Part shown: positions 9,362 through 19,353 of the stretch, in pieces | How the letters are laid out: every line of letters starts with the position of its first letter | Position numbering within the stretch: position 1 is the first letter of the stretch | DNA from: Rhizobium sp. TH2 | GTDB lineage: Bacteria > Pseudomonadota > Alphaproteobacteria > Rhizobiales > Rhizobiaceae | NCBI RefSeq assembly: GCF_024707525.1 | Contig: NZ_CP062231.1 | Location: 2,232,001 to 2,296,000, forward strand | Reading direction: 5' to 3' | Length of the DNA: 64,000 nucleotides | Translations under genes and position numbers: made by a program | Notes under the pieces: generated by a model | What the model was told of the DNA's origin: nothing | Database searches by the model: none | What the model saw: the letters and a program-made list of their open reading frames with translations, nothing else

Positions 9362-10672
9362 TCACGCGGCGTCGCTGTTCGACTGGACGGACCTGGCGCG
9401 CGCCATGAGGATCTTGTCGATCCGGCGGCCGTCCATGTCGATGACCTCGAAGACATAACCGAAGGACTCGAATTTATCGCCCTCGACCGGGTTCTTGCGC
9501 AGCTGCTGGACGAGGAATCCGGCGATCGTCTCATATCCGTCATCGGTGCTCAGTTGATCGAGACCGAAGGTCAGCTGCATTTCGTGGATAGGCGTGCGAC
9601 CGTCGATCAGCCAGGAGCCGTCGTCACGCTCGCGGATGGCGATATCCTCGACATCGTCGTAGTTCGACGGAAGGATGCCGATGACCGCCTCCAACAGGTC
9701 CGCCGAGGTGACGATGCCTTCGGTCGAACCATATTCATCGACGATGACGGCCATGTGGATGTTGGAACTCTTGAAAATCTCGAAAGCCTTGAGGCAGGTC
9801 GTCATCTCGGGGACGCTGGGTATCTCCTCCACGTAATTCTTCATCTGGAAATTCTTCGGGCTGAGGGAAGCCCTGAGAATATTCTTCGCCCGCACCGCGC
9901 CCACCACGGTATCGTTGTCGCCATCGATCACGGGATAGCGCGAATGACCTGCGGATTGCACCGCCTCGATCACTTCTTCCCAGCTGTCGTTGATGTCGAT
10001 CGCCACCATCTCGGTACGATGAGTCATGATCGATTTGACCGAGCGGTCGGCGAGCGAGATGATCCGGCGGAGCATTTCATGCTCGGACTTTTCGAAGACG
10101 CCGCTCTCAGCGCCCTCGGCTAGCACCGCATGCACTTCGGCCTCGGTGACTTCCTCGCCGTCGGCGCCCCTGATGCCGAGCAGCCGCATGAGAACCCTCG
10201 CCGAAGTTTCGAAGAGATAGACGACCGGCGCGGTGATCTTCGACAGAATCGACATCGGCAGGGCGACGATCATCGCGATCGCCTCCGCATTGCGCAACGC
10301 CAGTTGCTTCGGGATGAGCTCCCCGATGATCACCGAGAAATAAGTGATGAGCGCCACGACGATCGCGCCTGCCAGCGCGTGACCATAGGGTGCGATGACT
10401 TGGTACGCATTGAGTACGGGTCCCAGCTTCTCAGTGATCGAGGCGCCGCCATAGGTACCGGCCAGAATGCCGACCAGCGTGATGCCGACCTGGACCGTGG
10501 AGAGAAAGTTCCCTGAATCCTCGGCAAGGGCGAGCGCGGCGGCGGCGCGAGTGTTTCCCTGCTTGGCCTTCTGCCGCAGCAACGGCTTGCTTGCGGAGAC
10601 AATCGCCAGCTCCGACATGGCAAAAAAGGCATTGAGGAGCAGGAGAAAGAAGATGACGATGATTTCGGTCAC
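9362..10672 (-). CDS. CNNM/CorC-type (HlyC-like) membrane protein with CBS pair
   Basis: The product has a CNNM (DUF21) membrane domain with about four hydrophobic segments over the first 150 residues. A CBS-domain pair follows (roughly residues 190-310), then a C-terminal CorC_HlyC domain. Family members are linked to Mg2+/Co2+ homeostasis and are often mis-named haemolysins. The frame opens at a TTG at 10723. I prefer the GTG at 10672, because it yields MTEIIVIFFLLLLN, the usual family N-terminus. It stands alone, 58 bases upstream of glmU on the same strand. The transported ion cannot be told from sequence. Confidence 0.85.
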   Translation of the reverse strand: MTEIIVIFFLLLLNAFFAMSELAIVSASKPLLRQKAKQGNTRAAAALALAEDSGNFLSTVQVGITLVGILAGTYGGASITEKLGPVLNAYQVIAPYGHALAGAIVVALITYFSVIIGELIPKQLALRNAEAIAMIVALPMSILSKITAPVVYLFETSARVLMRLLGIRGADGEEVTEAEVHAVLAEGAESGVFEKSEHEMLRRIISLADRSVKSIMTHRTEMVAIDINDSWEEVIEAVQSAGHSRYPVIDGDNDTVVGAVRAKNILRASLSPKNFQMKNYVEEIPSVPEMTTCLKAFEIFKSSNIHMAVIVDEYGSTEGIVTSADLLEAVIGILPSNYDDVEDIAIRERDDGSWLIDGRTPIHEMQLTFGLDQLSTDDGYETIAGFLVQQLRKNPVEGDKFESFGYVFEVIDMDGRRIDKILMARARSVQSNSDAA

Positions 10673-10803
10673 AGATTGGCAGCCAATTGCAATTGCGCCG
10701 TAAACTAAAGGTACGGGCTGCAATCTTCAAGGCATGGCGCGAAAAAGGCGTGTGTGGCCAGCCGGCTTTCAGATCCGGCATAGCGTGCCGCGTTCGATCA
10801 TGC

Positions 10804-11538
10804 TCAACCGAGCACCGAACCGACCCTGTCGCGGCCCTCCATGATCACGTTCCGCATCGCCTCCGCCGCCCCTACCTTGTCGCGCTTTGCAATCGCATCG
10901 ACGATCAGGCGATGCCTCGCCGCCACCTCGGCGGTCCGGTTCTCGTTGGCCTCGGGCGAGCTCAGCTTGAAGATGCCGACCAGGGCCGCCTCGATCAGGC
11001 TGCCAACCGTGCGCATGAATGGATTTCTCGATGCTTCGGCGATGGCGAGATGGAATTTAAGGTCGGCGACAGCGAGCGTGGCGGGCGTGTGCGCTGGATC
11101 GCCCATCTCGTCAGCGAGTTCGTAGAGCAGCCTGATATCGTCATCATCGGCATTTTCCACCGCAAGGCTCGCGGCGAAAGGCTCGAACGCAAGCCGGATT
11201 TCCGTCAGGTGTTGAAGGAATGGCTGATCGACGCCCTTGTGGAAATACCAGGTCAGGACATCGCTGTCGAAGAGGTTCCACTGATTCTGCGGTGTCACCT
11301 TGGTTCCGATGCGGGCGCGGGGCACAATCAGGCCCTTGGCGGCCAGGGTCTTCATCGCTTCGCGCAACACCGTGCGCGAAACCCGGAAGCGTTGCGCAAG
11401 TTCGAAGTCGCCCGGCAGCGTCATGCCGACGGGATAGTGCCCGGATATGATTTCGCGGCCGAGTTCATCCACCACCTGCGCGTGGCTGGTTCTCGTCTTG
11501 CGCCCGGATAGCGCCGTCTCCAAAACACCCCTGCGCAT
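10804..11538 (-). CDS. FadR-family (GntR) transcriptional regulator of the ytf operon
   Basis: This 244-residue protein has an N-terminal winged helix-turn-helix (SHAQVVDELGREIISG through RVSRTVLREAMKTL) and a C-terminal all-helical FCD ligand domain with Asp/His metal-site residues. It is the last gene of the ytfQRT-yjfF operon, 16 bases after the yjfF stop. Probably it represses that operon through the paired palindromes at 16194-16246 and is itself regulated in the same way. I chose the internal ATG at 11538 because the 31-codon upstream extension overlaps the end of yjfF and is unlike the family. The effector is presumably the imported sugar or a derivative, which is inference. Confidence 0.88.
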   Translation of the reverse strand: MRRGVLETALSGRKTRTSHAQVVDELGREIISGHYPVGMTLPGDFELAQRFRVSRTVLREAMKTLAAKGLIVPRARIGTKVTPQNQWNLFDSDVLTWYFHKGVDQPFLQHLTEIRLAFEPFAASLAVENADDDDIRLLYELADEMGDPAHTPATLAVADLKFHLAIAEASRNPFMRTVGSLIEAALVGIFKLSSPEANENRTAEVAARHRLIVDAIAKRDKVGAAEAMRNVIMEGRDRVGSVLG

Positions 11539-11554
11539 CGGCTCCGCCTCCCCC

Positions 11555-12523
11555 TCAGGCTTTTCGTTCGATCTTCGAAGCGAGCAATATGCCTTTTTGC
11601 ATAAGAATGAAGGCAAAGAGCAAGAGACCAATCACAATTTTCGTCCACCAGCTCGAAAGAGTGCCATCGAAAGTGATGTAAGTCTGTATTAGCCCTTGAA
11701 TGAGAACCCCGATCAGCGTGCCGGCAACGAAGCCAGCGCCACCCGTCAACAGGGTTCCGCCGATCACCACCGCTGCGATGGCATCAAGTTCGACGCCAAC
11801 GGCGGCGAGCGAATAGCCGGCGGAGGTGTAGAGCGAAAAGACAATGCCCGACAGCCCTGCGAGAAAGCCCGACAGCGCGTAGATCGCGATCGTGGTGCGA
11901 GCGACCGGCACGCCCATCAGCCGCGCGGTCTGCGTACCGCCGCCGAGCGCATAGACGTTCGTGCCGAACCGGGTGCGATGGGCGACGAAGACTCCGACCA
12001 GGAAAACTAGGATCATCAGCCCGCCGATCAGCGTGATGCGGCCACCGCCCGGGAGTTTGAAGTAGAGGGATTTCAAGGTCTTGTAGAACGGATGCACGAT
12101 CGGGATGGAATCGATCGACAGAACGAAGGACATGCCGCGGGCGAGAAACATGCCCGCAAGCGTGACGATGAATGCCGGCATTTCGAGATAGTGAATGATC
12201 GCGCCCATCAATGCACCGAAGGCCGTGGTGATCCCCAAGGCAAGCGCGAATGCGAAGAGCGGATGGATCGAGGTGTTCTGCAGGATGACGGCGAGGAATA
12301 CGCCGGTGAATGCGATCACTGAACCAATCGAGAGATCGATACCGCCTGAAATGATGACGAAGGTCATACCGAGCGCGGCGATGCCGAGAAACGCATTGTC
12401 GGTCAGCAGGTTGCCGATGACCCGCGTCGACAGGATATTGGGGAACTGCAGATAGCAGAGCGCATAGGCGATCACGAAAATCAGTGTCGTGGCGATCAGC
12501 GGCAGATATTTGGACTTGATCAT
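11555..12523 (-). CDS. yjfF: YjfF-like sugar ABC transporter permease
   Basis: This is one of two inner-membrane permeases of the RbsC/BPD_transp_2 type in a CUT2 sugar importer. The 322 residues contain about nine hydrophobic segments and the conserved cytoplasmic coupling stretch GGGTQTARLMGVPVARTT, with DAIAAVVIGGTLLTGG near the C-terminus. It overlaps the preceding permease by 4 bases (ATGA). The E. coli galactofuranose importer has the same four-gene make-up, and the binding protein here is very close to YtfQ, so galactofuranose is the best substrate guess. Confidence 0.87.
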   Translation of the reverse strand: MIKSKYLPLIATTLIFVIAYALCYLQFPNILSTRVIGNLLTDNAFLGIAALGMTFVIISGGIDLSIGSVIAFTGVFLAVILQNTSIHPLFAFALALGITTAFGALMGAIIHYLEMPAFIVTLAGMFLARGMSFVLSIDSIPIVHPFYKTLKSLYFKLPGGGRITLIGGLMILVFLVGVFVAHRTRFGTNVYALGGGTQTARLMGVPVARTTIAIYALSGFLAGLSGIVFSLYTSAGYSLAAVGVELDAIAAVVIGGTLLTGGAGFVAGTLIGVLIQGLIQTYITFDGTLSSWWTKIVIGLLLFAFILMQKGILLASKIERKA

Positions 12524-13542
12524 GCCTGGCCCTTGTCTGCACTGGTATTCGAAGGGCTTCGTTTGAAGAAGGCGGAGAGGTCACCGATTCGCGGCGACTG
12601 GATAATCAGGATCGTCACGATGATCACGGCCTTGATGATGAGATTGTATTCCGGCGGGAAGCCGGAGGTGAGGATGCCGGTGTTCACCGCCTGGATGATC
12701 ACGGCGCCGAGAAGCGAGCCCAATATGCTGAACCGGCCGCCAAGCAACGAATTGCCGCCGACCACGACCGCCAGGATCGCATCGAGTTCCAGCCAGAGAC
12801 CGGCATTGTTGGCATCGGCACCCTTGATGTCGGCCGCCACGATGAGACCGGCGATCGCAGCGCATAGTCCGGCCAGAAGGTAGGCCGTCATCAACAATGC
12901 CGTGGTCCGTACGCCCGAGAGCTGGCTTGCCTGCCGGTTGATGCCGATTGCCTCTATCAGCATGCCGAGCGCCGTTCGGCGCACCAGGAGCGTGACCGCG
13001 AGCCCGAAGACGACCCAGATCACCACTGGCATCGGCATCAGCAACGCGCGGCCGCTGCCGATGAAGACCAGGCGTTCATCGGTGAAGGTCAGGATCGCAC
13101 CCTCGGTGATCAATTGCGCGATGCCGCGTCCGGCGACCATCAGCACCAGCGTGGCGATGATCGGCTGGATATTGAGGAAAGCGACGAGAAATCCGTTCCA
13201 CAGGCCGCAGGCAATCCCGACACCCAGCGCCATGACCACGGCATTGAACGCCGAATGACCGGCGACGATAGCCGCCGCCGCCGTCGCGCCCGATATCGCC
13301 ACCACAGCACCCACGGACAGGTCGATGCCCTTGGTGGCGATGACCAGCGTCATGCCGACCGCGACCAGCGCCACCGGTGCGCCACGGTTGAGCACGTCGA
13401 TGATGCTGCCATACAGGCGGCCGTTCTGGATGGAGATGTTGAAAAAGTCCGGGAACAACAGGACGTTGAGCACAAGTACCACGATCAGCGTGATGATCTG
13501 CGGCAAGAGCCGGACCAATATCGGAGGCCAGTTTCTGGTCAT
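12520..13542 (-). CDS. ytfT: YtfT-like sugar ABC transporter permease
   Basis: This is the second CUT2-type permease, 340 residues, with repeated hydrophobic segments and the paired motifs AVGMTLVIATKGIDLSVG and ELDAILAVVVGGNSLLGG. Those motifs mark the two halves of RbsC-like permeases. It overlaps ytfR upstream by 4 bases and yjfF downstream by 4 bases, which indicates a translationally coupled operon. It presumably forms a heterodimer with YjfF in the inner membrane. Confidence 0.87.
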   Translation of the reverse strand: MTRNWPPILVRLLPQIITLIVVLVLNVLLFPDFFNISIQNGRLYGSIIDVLNRGAPVALVAVGMTLVIATKGIDLSVGAVVAISGATAAAAIVAGHSAFNAVVMALGVGIACGLWNGFLVAFLNIQPIIATLVLMVAGRGIAQLITEGAILTFTDERLVFIGSGRALLMPMPVVIWVVFGLAVTLLVRRTALGMLIEAIGINRQASQLSGVRTTALLMTAYLLAGLCAAIAGLIVAADIKGADANNAGLWLELDAILAVVVGGNSLLGGRFSILGSLLGAVIIQAVNTGILTSGFPPEYNLIIKAVIIVTILIIQSPRIGDLSAFFKRSPSNTSADKGQA

Positions 13543-15062
13543 GCGCGCGCCGCTCCGTCGTGGGATTGCGCGATCGAATCTATGATCATGTCCGCCGTCA
13601 TCTGTTCGCCGCTGAGTTCCGCCACATGGTGATGATCGCGCAACACCCTGATGCGCGAGCTATAAGCGACAAGCTCTTCCAGTTCCGACGAGATGACGGC
13701 GAGCGACATGCCTTCGGCGCAGAGTTCGCGGATCAGCTTGATGATCTCGGCATGCGCACCGACATCGATGCCGCGTGTGGGCTCGTCCAGGATGAGCAGC
13801 TTCGGGTCCGTCGCCAGCCAGCGGGCGAGAATCGCCTTCTGCTGATTGCCGCCCGAGAGGAGCTTGATCGGCTTTTCCCGGCCGTCGGTGCGGATATCCA
13901 GCGCCTTGATGTATTTGTCGGCGAGTTCGTTCTGCTCGGCACGCGAGATCGGCTTGGCCCAGCCGCGCCTCGCCTGCAGCGCCAGCGCGATGTTTTCGCG
14001 CACCGAGAGATCGCCGATGATTCCGTCGGTCTTCCTGTCCTCAGGGCAGAAGCCGAAACCCTCGGCGATCGCCGCTTGCGGTGAAGAGATCGTCGCAGGC
14101 TTGCCGTCGATTTCAATTGATCCTTGGTCGGCGGGCCTGCGACCGAACATCACTTCCGCGGTCTCGGTCCGGCCCGATCCGAGCAGGCCCGCCAGTCCGA
14201 CCACCTCCCCCTCGGCGATATCGAGATCGAACGGCTCGATATGTCCCTTCCGCGCCACGCCCTTGAACCGGAACCTCGGTGCCTTGGCTTTCGTAACGGT
14301 TGCGACGCCGTGGCTGGTTTCTTCCTTCAGTTCGCGGCCGAGCATCATGGAGACAAGATCCTTGCGCTCCAGCGAGACCGTATCGCGCGTGCCGACCAGC
14401 TTGCCGTTTCGCAGCACGGTGATCCGGTCGGAAATTGCATAGACCTGTTCGAGGAAATGCGTGATGAAGATGATGCCCAGCCCGCGGCGCTTCAAATCCG
14501 TGATAATGCCGAACAGCAGTTCGACTTCGTTTTTGTCGAGACTGGCTGTCGGCTCGTCGAGCACGAGCACCTTGCCGGAGAGATCAACCGCGCGGGCGAT
14601 GGCGATCACCTGCTGCACGGCAACGGAAAAGCTGGAGAGCGCCGCGCCGGGATCAATGTCGAGCCCATATTGCGAGAGCAGTGCGCGCGACAACCGGTGC
14701 ATCTCGCGGGTCTGCGTCAAGCCGAACCGTCGCGGCTGGCGGCCGAGATAGAGATTATCGGCCACCGAGAGATTGTCGAGGAGATTGACTTCCTGGTAGA
14801 CGGTGCCGATTCCCAGTTTCTGGGCTTCGAACGTGTTGCGCGGGTCGATCGCGACCCCGTCAAGCGCAACGCTCCCGCTGTCGCGGCGATAGGCACCGGT
14901 CAGGCACTTGATCAGGGTGGATTTGCCGGCGCCGTTTTCGCCGAGCAGCGCGTGCACTTCACCACGGCGAAGCGAGAAATCGACGCCATCCAGCGCTCTT
15001 GCGCCGAGAAACTGCTTCGATACGCCGGTCGCGCTCAATATTTCCGTCTGGCCGTCAGGCAT
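13539..15062 (-). CDS. ytfR: YtfR-like sugar ABC transporter ATPase (two ABC domains)
   Basis: This 507-residue protein carries two ABC domains, as usual for CUT2 sugar importers. The first has Walker A GENGAGKST and Walker B VLVLDEPTASLD. The second has a degenerate Walker A around GLLGSGRTE, an LSGGNQQK signature and LLILDEPTRGID. The frame is open 28 codons further up, but I chose the ATG at 15062, which gives MPDGQTEILSATG just before the first domain. It lies 116 bases after ytfQ. Confidence 0.9.
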   Translation of the reverse strand: MPDGQTEILSATGVSKQFLGARALDGVDFSLRRGEVHALLGENGAGKSTLIKCLTGAYRRDSGSVALDGVAIDPRNTFEAQKLGIGTVYQEVNLLDNLSVADNLYLGRQPRRFGLTQTREMHRLSRALLSQYGLDIDPGAALSSFSVAVQQVIAIARAVDLSGKVLVLDEPTASLDKNEVELLFGIITDLKRRGLGIIFITHFLEQVYAISDRITVLRNGKLVGTRDTVSLERKDLVSMMLGRELKEETSHGVATVTKAKAPRFRFKGVARKGHIEPFDLDIAEGEVVGLAGLLGSGRTETAEVMFGRRPADQGSIEIDGKPATISSPQAAIAEGFGFCPEDRKTDGIIGDLSVRENIALALQARRGWAKPISRAEQNELADKYIKALDIRTDGREKPIKLLSGGNQQKAILARWLATDPKLLILDEPTRGIDVGAHAEIIKLIRELCAEGMSLAVISSELEELVAYSSRIRVLRDHHHVAELSGEQMTADMIIDSIAQSHDGAARA

Positions 15063-15178
15063 CTCAAGCTCCCCCTGCCTGTCCGCATCCCTGCACATGC
15101 GAGCATAAAGGCGGCATGGCCAAAGCAACATCGCCATGCGCCGCAAGGATTACTCCCTGCGGCGCGCGTGGCAGTCGA

Positions 15179-16144
15179 TCAGTAGCCGAGGCCCTTCTTG
15201 AGGTCGTAGACCTTCATCGGGTCTTCCGAGGTCGGGGTGTAGAGCTTGGACTCGGTCTGGATCCACTTCGGCGGCTCCTTCTTGTCCTTCAGGTACGCGT
15301 TGAGCGCGTCGAAGGCCGGGCCGGCCATGTTGGGAGTCAGTTCGACGGTGGCGTTCGCTTCGCCAGCAGCCATCGCCTTGAAGATATCCGGTACGGCGTC
15401 GATTGAGACGACAAGGATATCCGTGCCCGGCTTGAGGCCGGCTTCCTTGATGGCTTCGATGGCGCCGACGGCCATGTCGTCGTTATGGGCATAAAGCGCG
15501 CAGATGTTCTTGCCGCCGCCTTCCGCCTTCAGGAAGCTTTCCATGACTTCCTTGCCCTTGGTGCGGGTGAAGTCGCCGGTCTGGCTGCGGATGAGCTTGA
15601 GGTTCTTGGCATCGGCGATCGCCTGCTCGAAGCCCTTCTTGCGGTCGATGGCCGGCGAAGAGCCGGTCGTGCCCTGAAGTTCGACGACGTTGCAATCCTT
15701 GCCCTTGGTTTCATCGACCAGCCATTTGCCGGCGACATTGCCTTCGTGCACGAGGTCCGACGTGACGGCAGTCAGGTACAACCCCTTGTCGCTATCGACG
15801 GTACGGTCGAGGAGGATGACGGGAATCCCGGCGTCCTTGGCTTCGGTGAGAACGTCGTCCCAACCGGTGGCAACAACCGGGGCTACGAAGATCGCGTCCA
15901 CGCCCTGGGCGATGAAGGAGCGGATCGCCTTGATCTGGTTTTCCTGCTTCTGCTGCGCATCGGCGAATTTCAGGTCGATGCCGCGCTTCTCTGCTTCCTG
16001 CTTGGTGACGGTGGTTTCAGCCGCGCGCCAGCCGGACTCGGAACCGATCTGCGAAAAACCGACCGTTAGAGCGCTGGCTTCCGTCGCCGCAAACATGCCG
16101 ACAGCAAGCGCCGTTGCACTCGCAAGTGCCTGTACGAATTTCAT
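15179..16144 (-). CDS. ytfQ: YtfQ-like periplasmic sugar-binding protein (galactofuranose type)
   Basis: This is the solute-binding protein of the importer, 321 residues. It has a Sec signal peptide (residues 1 to about 23, ending ATEASA) and a mature start LTVGFSQIGSESGWRAAE. The run through QQKQENQIKAIRSF, VAPVVATGWDDVL and VVELQGTTGSS is nearly the same as E. coli YtfQ as I remember it, which supports galactofuranose or a close relative as ligand. The ATG at 16144 has a strong GGGAGGT ribosome site. It is the first gene of the operon, downstream of a recognisable promoter. Confidence 0.92.
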   Translation of the reverse strand: MKFVQALASATALAVGMFAATEASALTVGFSQIGSESGWRAAETTVTKQEAEKRGIDLKFADAQQKQENQIKAIRSFIAQGVDAIFVAPVVATGWDDVLTEAKDAGIPVILLDRTVDSDKGLYLTAVTSDLVHEGNVAGKWLVDETKGKDCNVVELQGTTGSSPAIDRKKGFEQAIADAKNLKLIRSQTGDFTRTKGKEVMESFLKAEGGGKNICALYAHNDDMAVGAIEAIKEAGLKPGTDILVVSIDAVPDIFKAMAAGEANATVELTPNMAGPAFDALNAYLKDKKEPPKWIQTESKLYTPTSEDPMKVYDLKKGLGY

Positions 16145-16193
16145 GAATACCTCCCAATGATGTGCTGCTCTCCCGCAGCAAGGTTTAAAAATC

Positions 16194-16246
16194 ATACTAT
16201 AGTATTTTTGTAAAGACGAAAACGCTCAATAGTCATACTTTTGTAT
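16194..16246 (-). promoter_or_regulatory. ytf operon promoter with two operator-like palindromes
   Basis: On the minus strand a -35 box TTGAGC (16224-16229) and a -10 box AATACT (16201-16206) are separated by exactly 17 bases. The perfect palindrome ATACTATAGTAT (16194-16205) covers the -10 box. A second site matching ATACT-N2-NGTAT (16235-16246) lies just upstream of the -35. The two centres are 41 bp apart, about four helical turns, so bound dimers would face the same side of the DNA. The FadR-type regulator encoded at the end of the operon is the obvious candidate ligand. Confidence 0.7.
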
Positions 16247-16423
16247 TTTCCGTCCCTGAAAGCCGCGGTGCCGATGGGCATCCGGCTTATCGTTCGCATC
16301 GGCTGCAAAAACAGCTTGCCGGGTCGCCCGACCGTCTCTAAAAGCCTTGTTTCCATGGGCGCTCTGGTCTGGAAGCGCCTGTTTGCAGGTCATAGACAGA
16401 TAACGAAACGGACCGGGGAAGAA

Positions 16424-18319
16424 ATGCTTCAATCTTTGCGAAACGCCGCCAATACCTGGGCCATGAAGGGCTTGCTGATCATCATGATCGGCGCCTTCGG
16501 CATATGGGGCGTCCAAGCGTCCATGTTCGCCGGTTCGTCCAGCGCGGTGGTGACGGTCGGCGACCAGAAGGTATCCGACGTCGAGTTCCGGGTCGCGTTC
16601 AACAATGTCGTCAGCGGGCTGTCGCAGCAGTTCGGCACGCAGCTCACGCTCGAGCAGGCGCGCATGTTCGGTGCGGAAAACATGGTCTATAGCAGCCTCG
16701 TTTCCAACGCAGCGCTCGATCAGCTGGCGAGTGACATGAAGCTCGGCCTTTCGGAGGATCGCATTCTCGAACTCATCCAGCAGGAACCCGCCTTCCGCGA
16801 CCGCATCACCGGCGCCTTCAGCCGCGACGAGATGATCTCGCAGTTGGAGAACGCAAGAATCCGCCACGCCGACTATCTCGAAACGGTTACGAGCGGTGCC
16901 ATTCGGAGCCAGATCTCGGACGCCCTGGTGGATGGCTTCAAGCCGCCGAAGACGCTGACGGATGCGCTACACGCCTATGGTACCGAAACCCGCGCGCTCG
17001 ATTACCTGATCCTGACCAATGCCAATATCGAGCCGGTCAAGCCACCGGCGGATGCCGTGCTGGCCAAATGGTTCGAAACCAACAAGGACAAGTACAAGGC
17101 GCCGGAATATCGCAAGTTCAGCTATGTGAAGCTCGAGCCCGCCGACATTGCCGATCTCACGGCCATATCTGACGACGCCGTCGCGCAGGACTATGAGAAG
17201 CGCAAGGACAGCTACCGCACGCCCGCAACCCGGACAATCGAGCAGCTGAGCTTCGACGGCAAGGCCGCCGCCGATGCTGCCGCCGCCAAGCTCGCCGCAG
17301 GCACCAGCTTCGACCAACTCATCACCGAGCAAGGCAAGACCGCCACCGACGTGCTTCTCGGCGACTTCCAGCAGAACACCATGCCGACCAAGGCGATGGG
17401 TGATGCAGCGTTTGCGGTCAAGACGGATGGCGGCACGACGCCGGTTACCGATGGCCTCATCGGACCTGTCATCATGCGCATCACCAATATCAAGCCCGAG
17501 ACGCTCAAGTCGATCGACGAAGTCAAGGACGAGATCCGCAAGGAACTGGCGCTTGTCCTCGCCAATGACGAAATCGAAAACGTCTACAAGAGCTTCGAGG
17601 ATACAAGGGCATCCGGCTCATCCCTCGCCGAAGCCGCCAAGCAGCAGAAGCTCAAGGCGGTGACGATCGATGCGATCGACGCCGAGGGCAAGGACATGAA
17701 GGACGCCGAGGTCAAGGACATTCCCGGCGGGCAGAAGTTGCTCAACGAGGTGTTCAAGACCGAGACCGGCGTCGAGCCGCTGCCGTTCACCCTCGACAAT
17801 GGCGGCTACGTCTGGTTCGAACTCAACGATGTGACGCCGGCGCGCGACCGCAAGATCGAAGAAGTCAAGGCCAAGGCTGTCGCCGACTGGACCGCCGACG
17901 AACAGAAGGCGGCGCTGGCAAAGAAGGCCGATGAGATCGTGACCCAGCTGAAGGGCGGTGCCAAGCTTGCCGATATCGCCACATCCCTCAAGATCGCCGT
18001 TGAGAGCAAGGCCGGCATCAAGCGCGGCTCGACCGATGCGGTTCTCGGCAATGCGGCGATTGCCGCGGCGTTCGAGGGTCCCAATGGCCATGTCGCGAGC
18101 GCGGCAGACGAAAGCGGCGCCAACCGCATCGTGCTGCAGGTCAAGGAAGTCAACGAGAATGTAGCCGCCGATGCACTCGACGAATCGGCGGCACAGGCCA
18201 AGCAACTCGCCGACAGCGCCGCCCAGGAGATCATGAGCCAGTTGGTGGAGGAGTTGAAGGTCGATTATGGCGTCTCCATCAACCAGACCCTTGGCAACCA
18301 GCTGATGGTGCAGCGCTAA
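16424..18319 (+). CDS. PpiD/SurA-type periplasmic peptidyl-prolyl isomerase
   Basis: The 631-residue product is anchored by one N-terminal membrane segment (about residues 14-32, [16 protein letters not shown]). The rest is periplasmic: a SurA_N_3-like chaperone domain, then a PPIC-type parvulin region around residues 240-370. Such proteins help outer-membrane and secreted proteins fold. I took the ATG at 16424, preceded by GGGGAAG; the frame is open for 61 more codons upstream but without the family N-terminus. It is divergent from ytfQ and 23 bases before trpD, an arrangement I recall from other alphaproteobacteria. Confidence 0.88.
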   Translation: MLQSLRNAANTWAMKGLLIIMIGAFGIWGVQASMFAGSSSAVVTVGDQKVSDVEFRVAFNNVVSGLSQQFGTQLTLEQARMFGAENMVYSSLVSNAALDQLASDMKLGLSEDRILELIQQEPAFRDRITGAFSRDEMISQLENARIRHADYLETVTSGAIRSQISDALVDGFKPPKTLTDALHAYGTETRALDYLILTNANIEPVKPPADAVLAKWFETNKDKYKAPEYRKFSYVKLEPADIADLTAISDDAVAQDYEKRKDSYRTPATRTIEQLSFDGKAAADAAAAKLAAGTSFDQLITEQGKTATDVLLGDFQQNTMPTKAMGDAAFAVKTDGGTTPVTDGLIGPVIMRITNIKPETLKSIDEVKDEIRKELALVLANDEIENVYKSFEDTRASGSSLAEAAKQQKLKAVTIDAIDAEGKDMKDAEVKDIPGGQKLLNEVFKTETGVEPLPFTLDNGGYVWFELNDVTPARDRKIEEVKAKAVADWTADEQKAALAKKADEIVTQLKGGAKLADIATSLKIAVESKAGIKRGSTDAVLGNAAIAAAFEGPNGHVASAADESGANRIVLQVKEVNENVAADALDESAAQAKQLADSAAQEIMSQLVEELKVDYGVSINQTLGNQLMVQR

Positions 18320-18342
18320 ACCGGATCGGGGTCATCGACGTC

Positions 18343-19353
18343 ATGGCTGATATCAAGCCCTTCCTGGCCAAGGCTGCCACCGGCTCCCCACTCAGCGTGG
18401 ACGAGGCGCGGGAAGCTTTCGACATCATGATGTCGGGCGAAGCGACGCCGAGCCAGATCGGCGCCTTTCTGATGGCGCTGAGGGTGCGCGGCGAGACGGT
18501 CGATGAGATCCTCGGCGCAGTGACCACGATGCGTTCAAAGATGCTGACGGTCGAGGCGCCGGAAGGCGCGATCGACATCGTCGGCACCGGCGGTGACGGC
18601 AGCCATACCTACAACATCTCCACGCTTGCCTCGATTATCGTCGCCGGTGTGGGAGTGCCGGTCGCCAAGCACGGCAATCGCGCGCAGAGTTCGAAATCAG
18701 GCACCGCAGACACGCTGTCCGCGCTCGGCGTCAAGCTCGACATTGCACCTGATGTTATCGCTCAGTGCATCGCTGAGGCCCGCATCGGTTTCATGTTCGC
18801 TCAGGCGCACCACACAGCGATGCGGTTCGTGGGTCCGAGCCGCGTCGAACTCGGTACGCGGACGATCTTCAATCTTCTCGGGCCGCTTTCCAATCCCGCC
18901 GGCGTCAAGCACCAGCTTCTCGGCGTCTTCGCACCGCAATGGCTGCGCCCGATCGCCGAAGTGCTGAAAAGCCTCGGCTCGAAGCATGTCTGGGTTGTAC
19001 ATGGCAGCGGCCTCGACGAGATCACGCTGACCGGCAAGACCGATGTCGTTGCACTCGAGAATGGCGAGATTCGCGAGTTCACGCTTTCGCCGGAAGACTT
19101 CGGGCTTCCCGCCTGCGCACTCGATGACATCAGGGGCGGCGACGGCGAGCACAATGCTACCGCTCTGCGCGCGGTGCTCGACGGCGCCGAGAACGCCTAT
19201 CGCAATGTCTCGGTCGCCAATGCCGCGGCAGCCCTTGTGGTCGCGGGCAAAGCGAAGGATATTACCGAAGGCGTCGCGCTGGCCTCGCAATCGATTTCGA
19301 GCGGCGCCGCGCGGAACGCACTCGACAGGCTGATCGCCGTTTCCAACGGATGA
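18343..19353 (+). CDS. trpD: Anthranilate phosphoribosyltransferase TrpD
   Basis: TrpD transfers phosphoribose from PRPP to anthranilate in tryptophan synthesis. The 336-residue protein shows the PRPP-binding [14 protein letters not shown] loop near residue 82, [12 protein letters not shown] and the GPLSNPA motif. It overlaps trpC by 4 bases (ATGA). In rhizobia the trp genes are split and trpDC travels with moaC-moeA, as here. Confidence 0.97.
   Translation: MADIKPFLAKAATGSPLSVDEAREAFDIMMSGEATPSQIGAFLMALRVRGETVDEILGAVTTMRSKMLTVEAPEGAIDIVGTGGDGSHTYNISTLASIIVAGVGVPVAKHGNRAQSSKSGTADTLSALGVKLDIAPDVIAQCIAEARIGFMFAQAHHTAMRFVGPSRVELGTRTIFNLLGPLSNPAGVKHQLLGVFAPQWLRPIAEVLKSLGSKHVWVVHGSGLDEITLTGKTDVVALENGEIREFTLSPEDFGLPACALDDIRGGDGEHNATALRAVLDGAENAYRNVSVANAAAALVVAGKAKDITEGVALASQSISSGAARNALDRLIAVSNG

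Noticed and set aside
10673..10723. TTG start for the CNNM/CorC-type protein
   Set aside because: It would add 17 residues ahead of the first membrane helix, unlike the family; the GTG at 10672 fits better.
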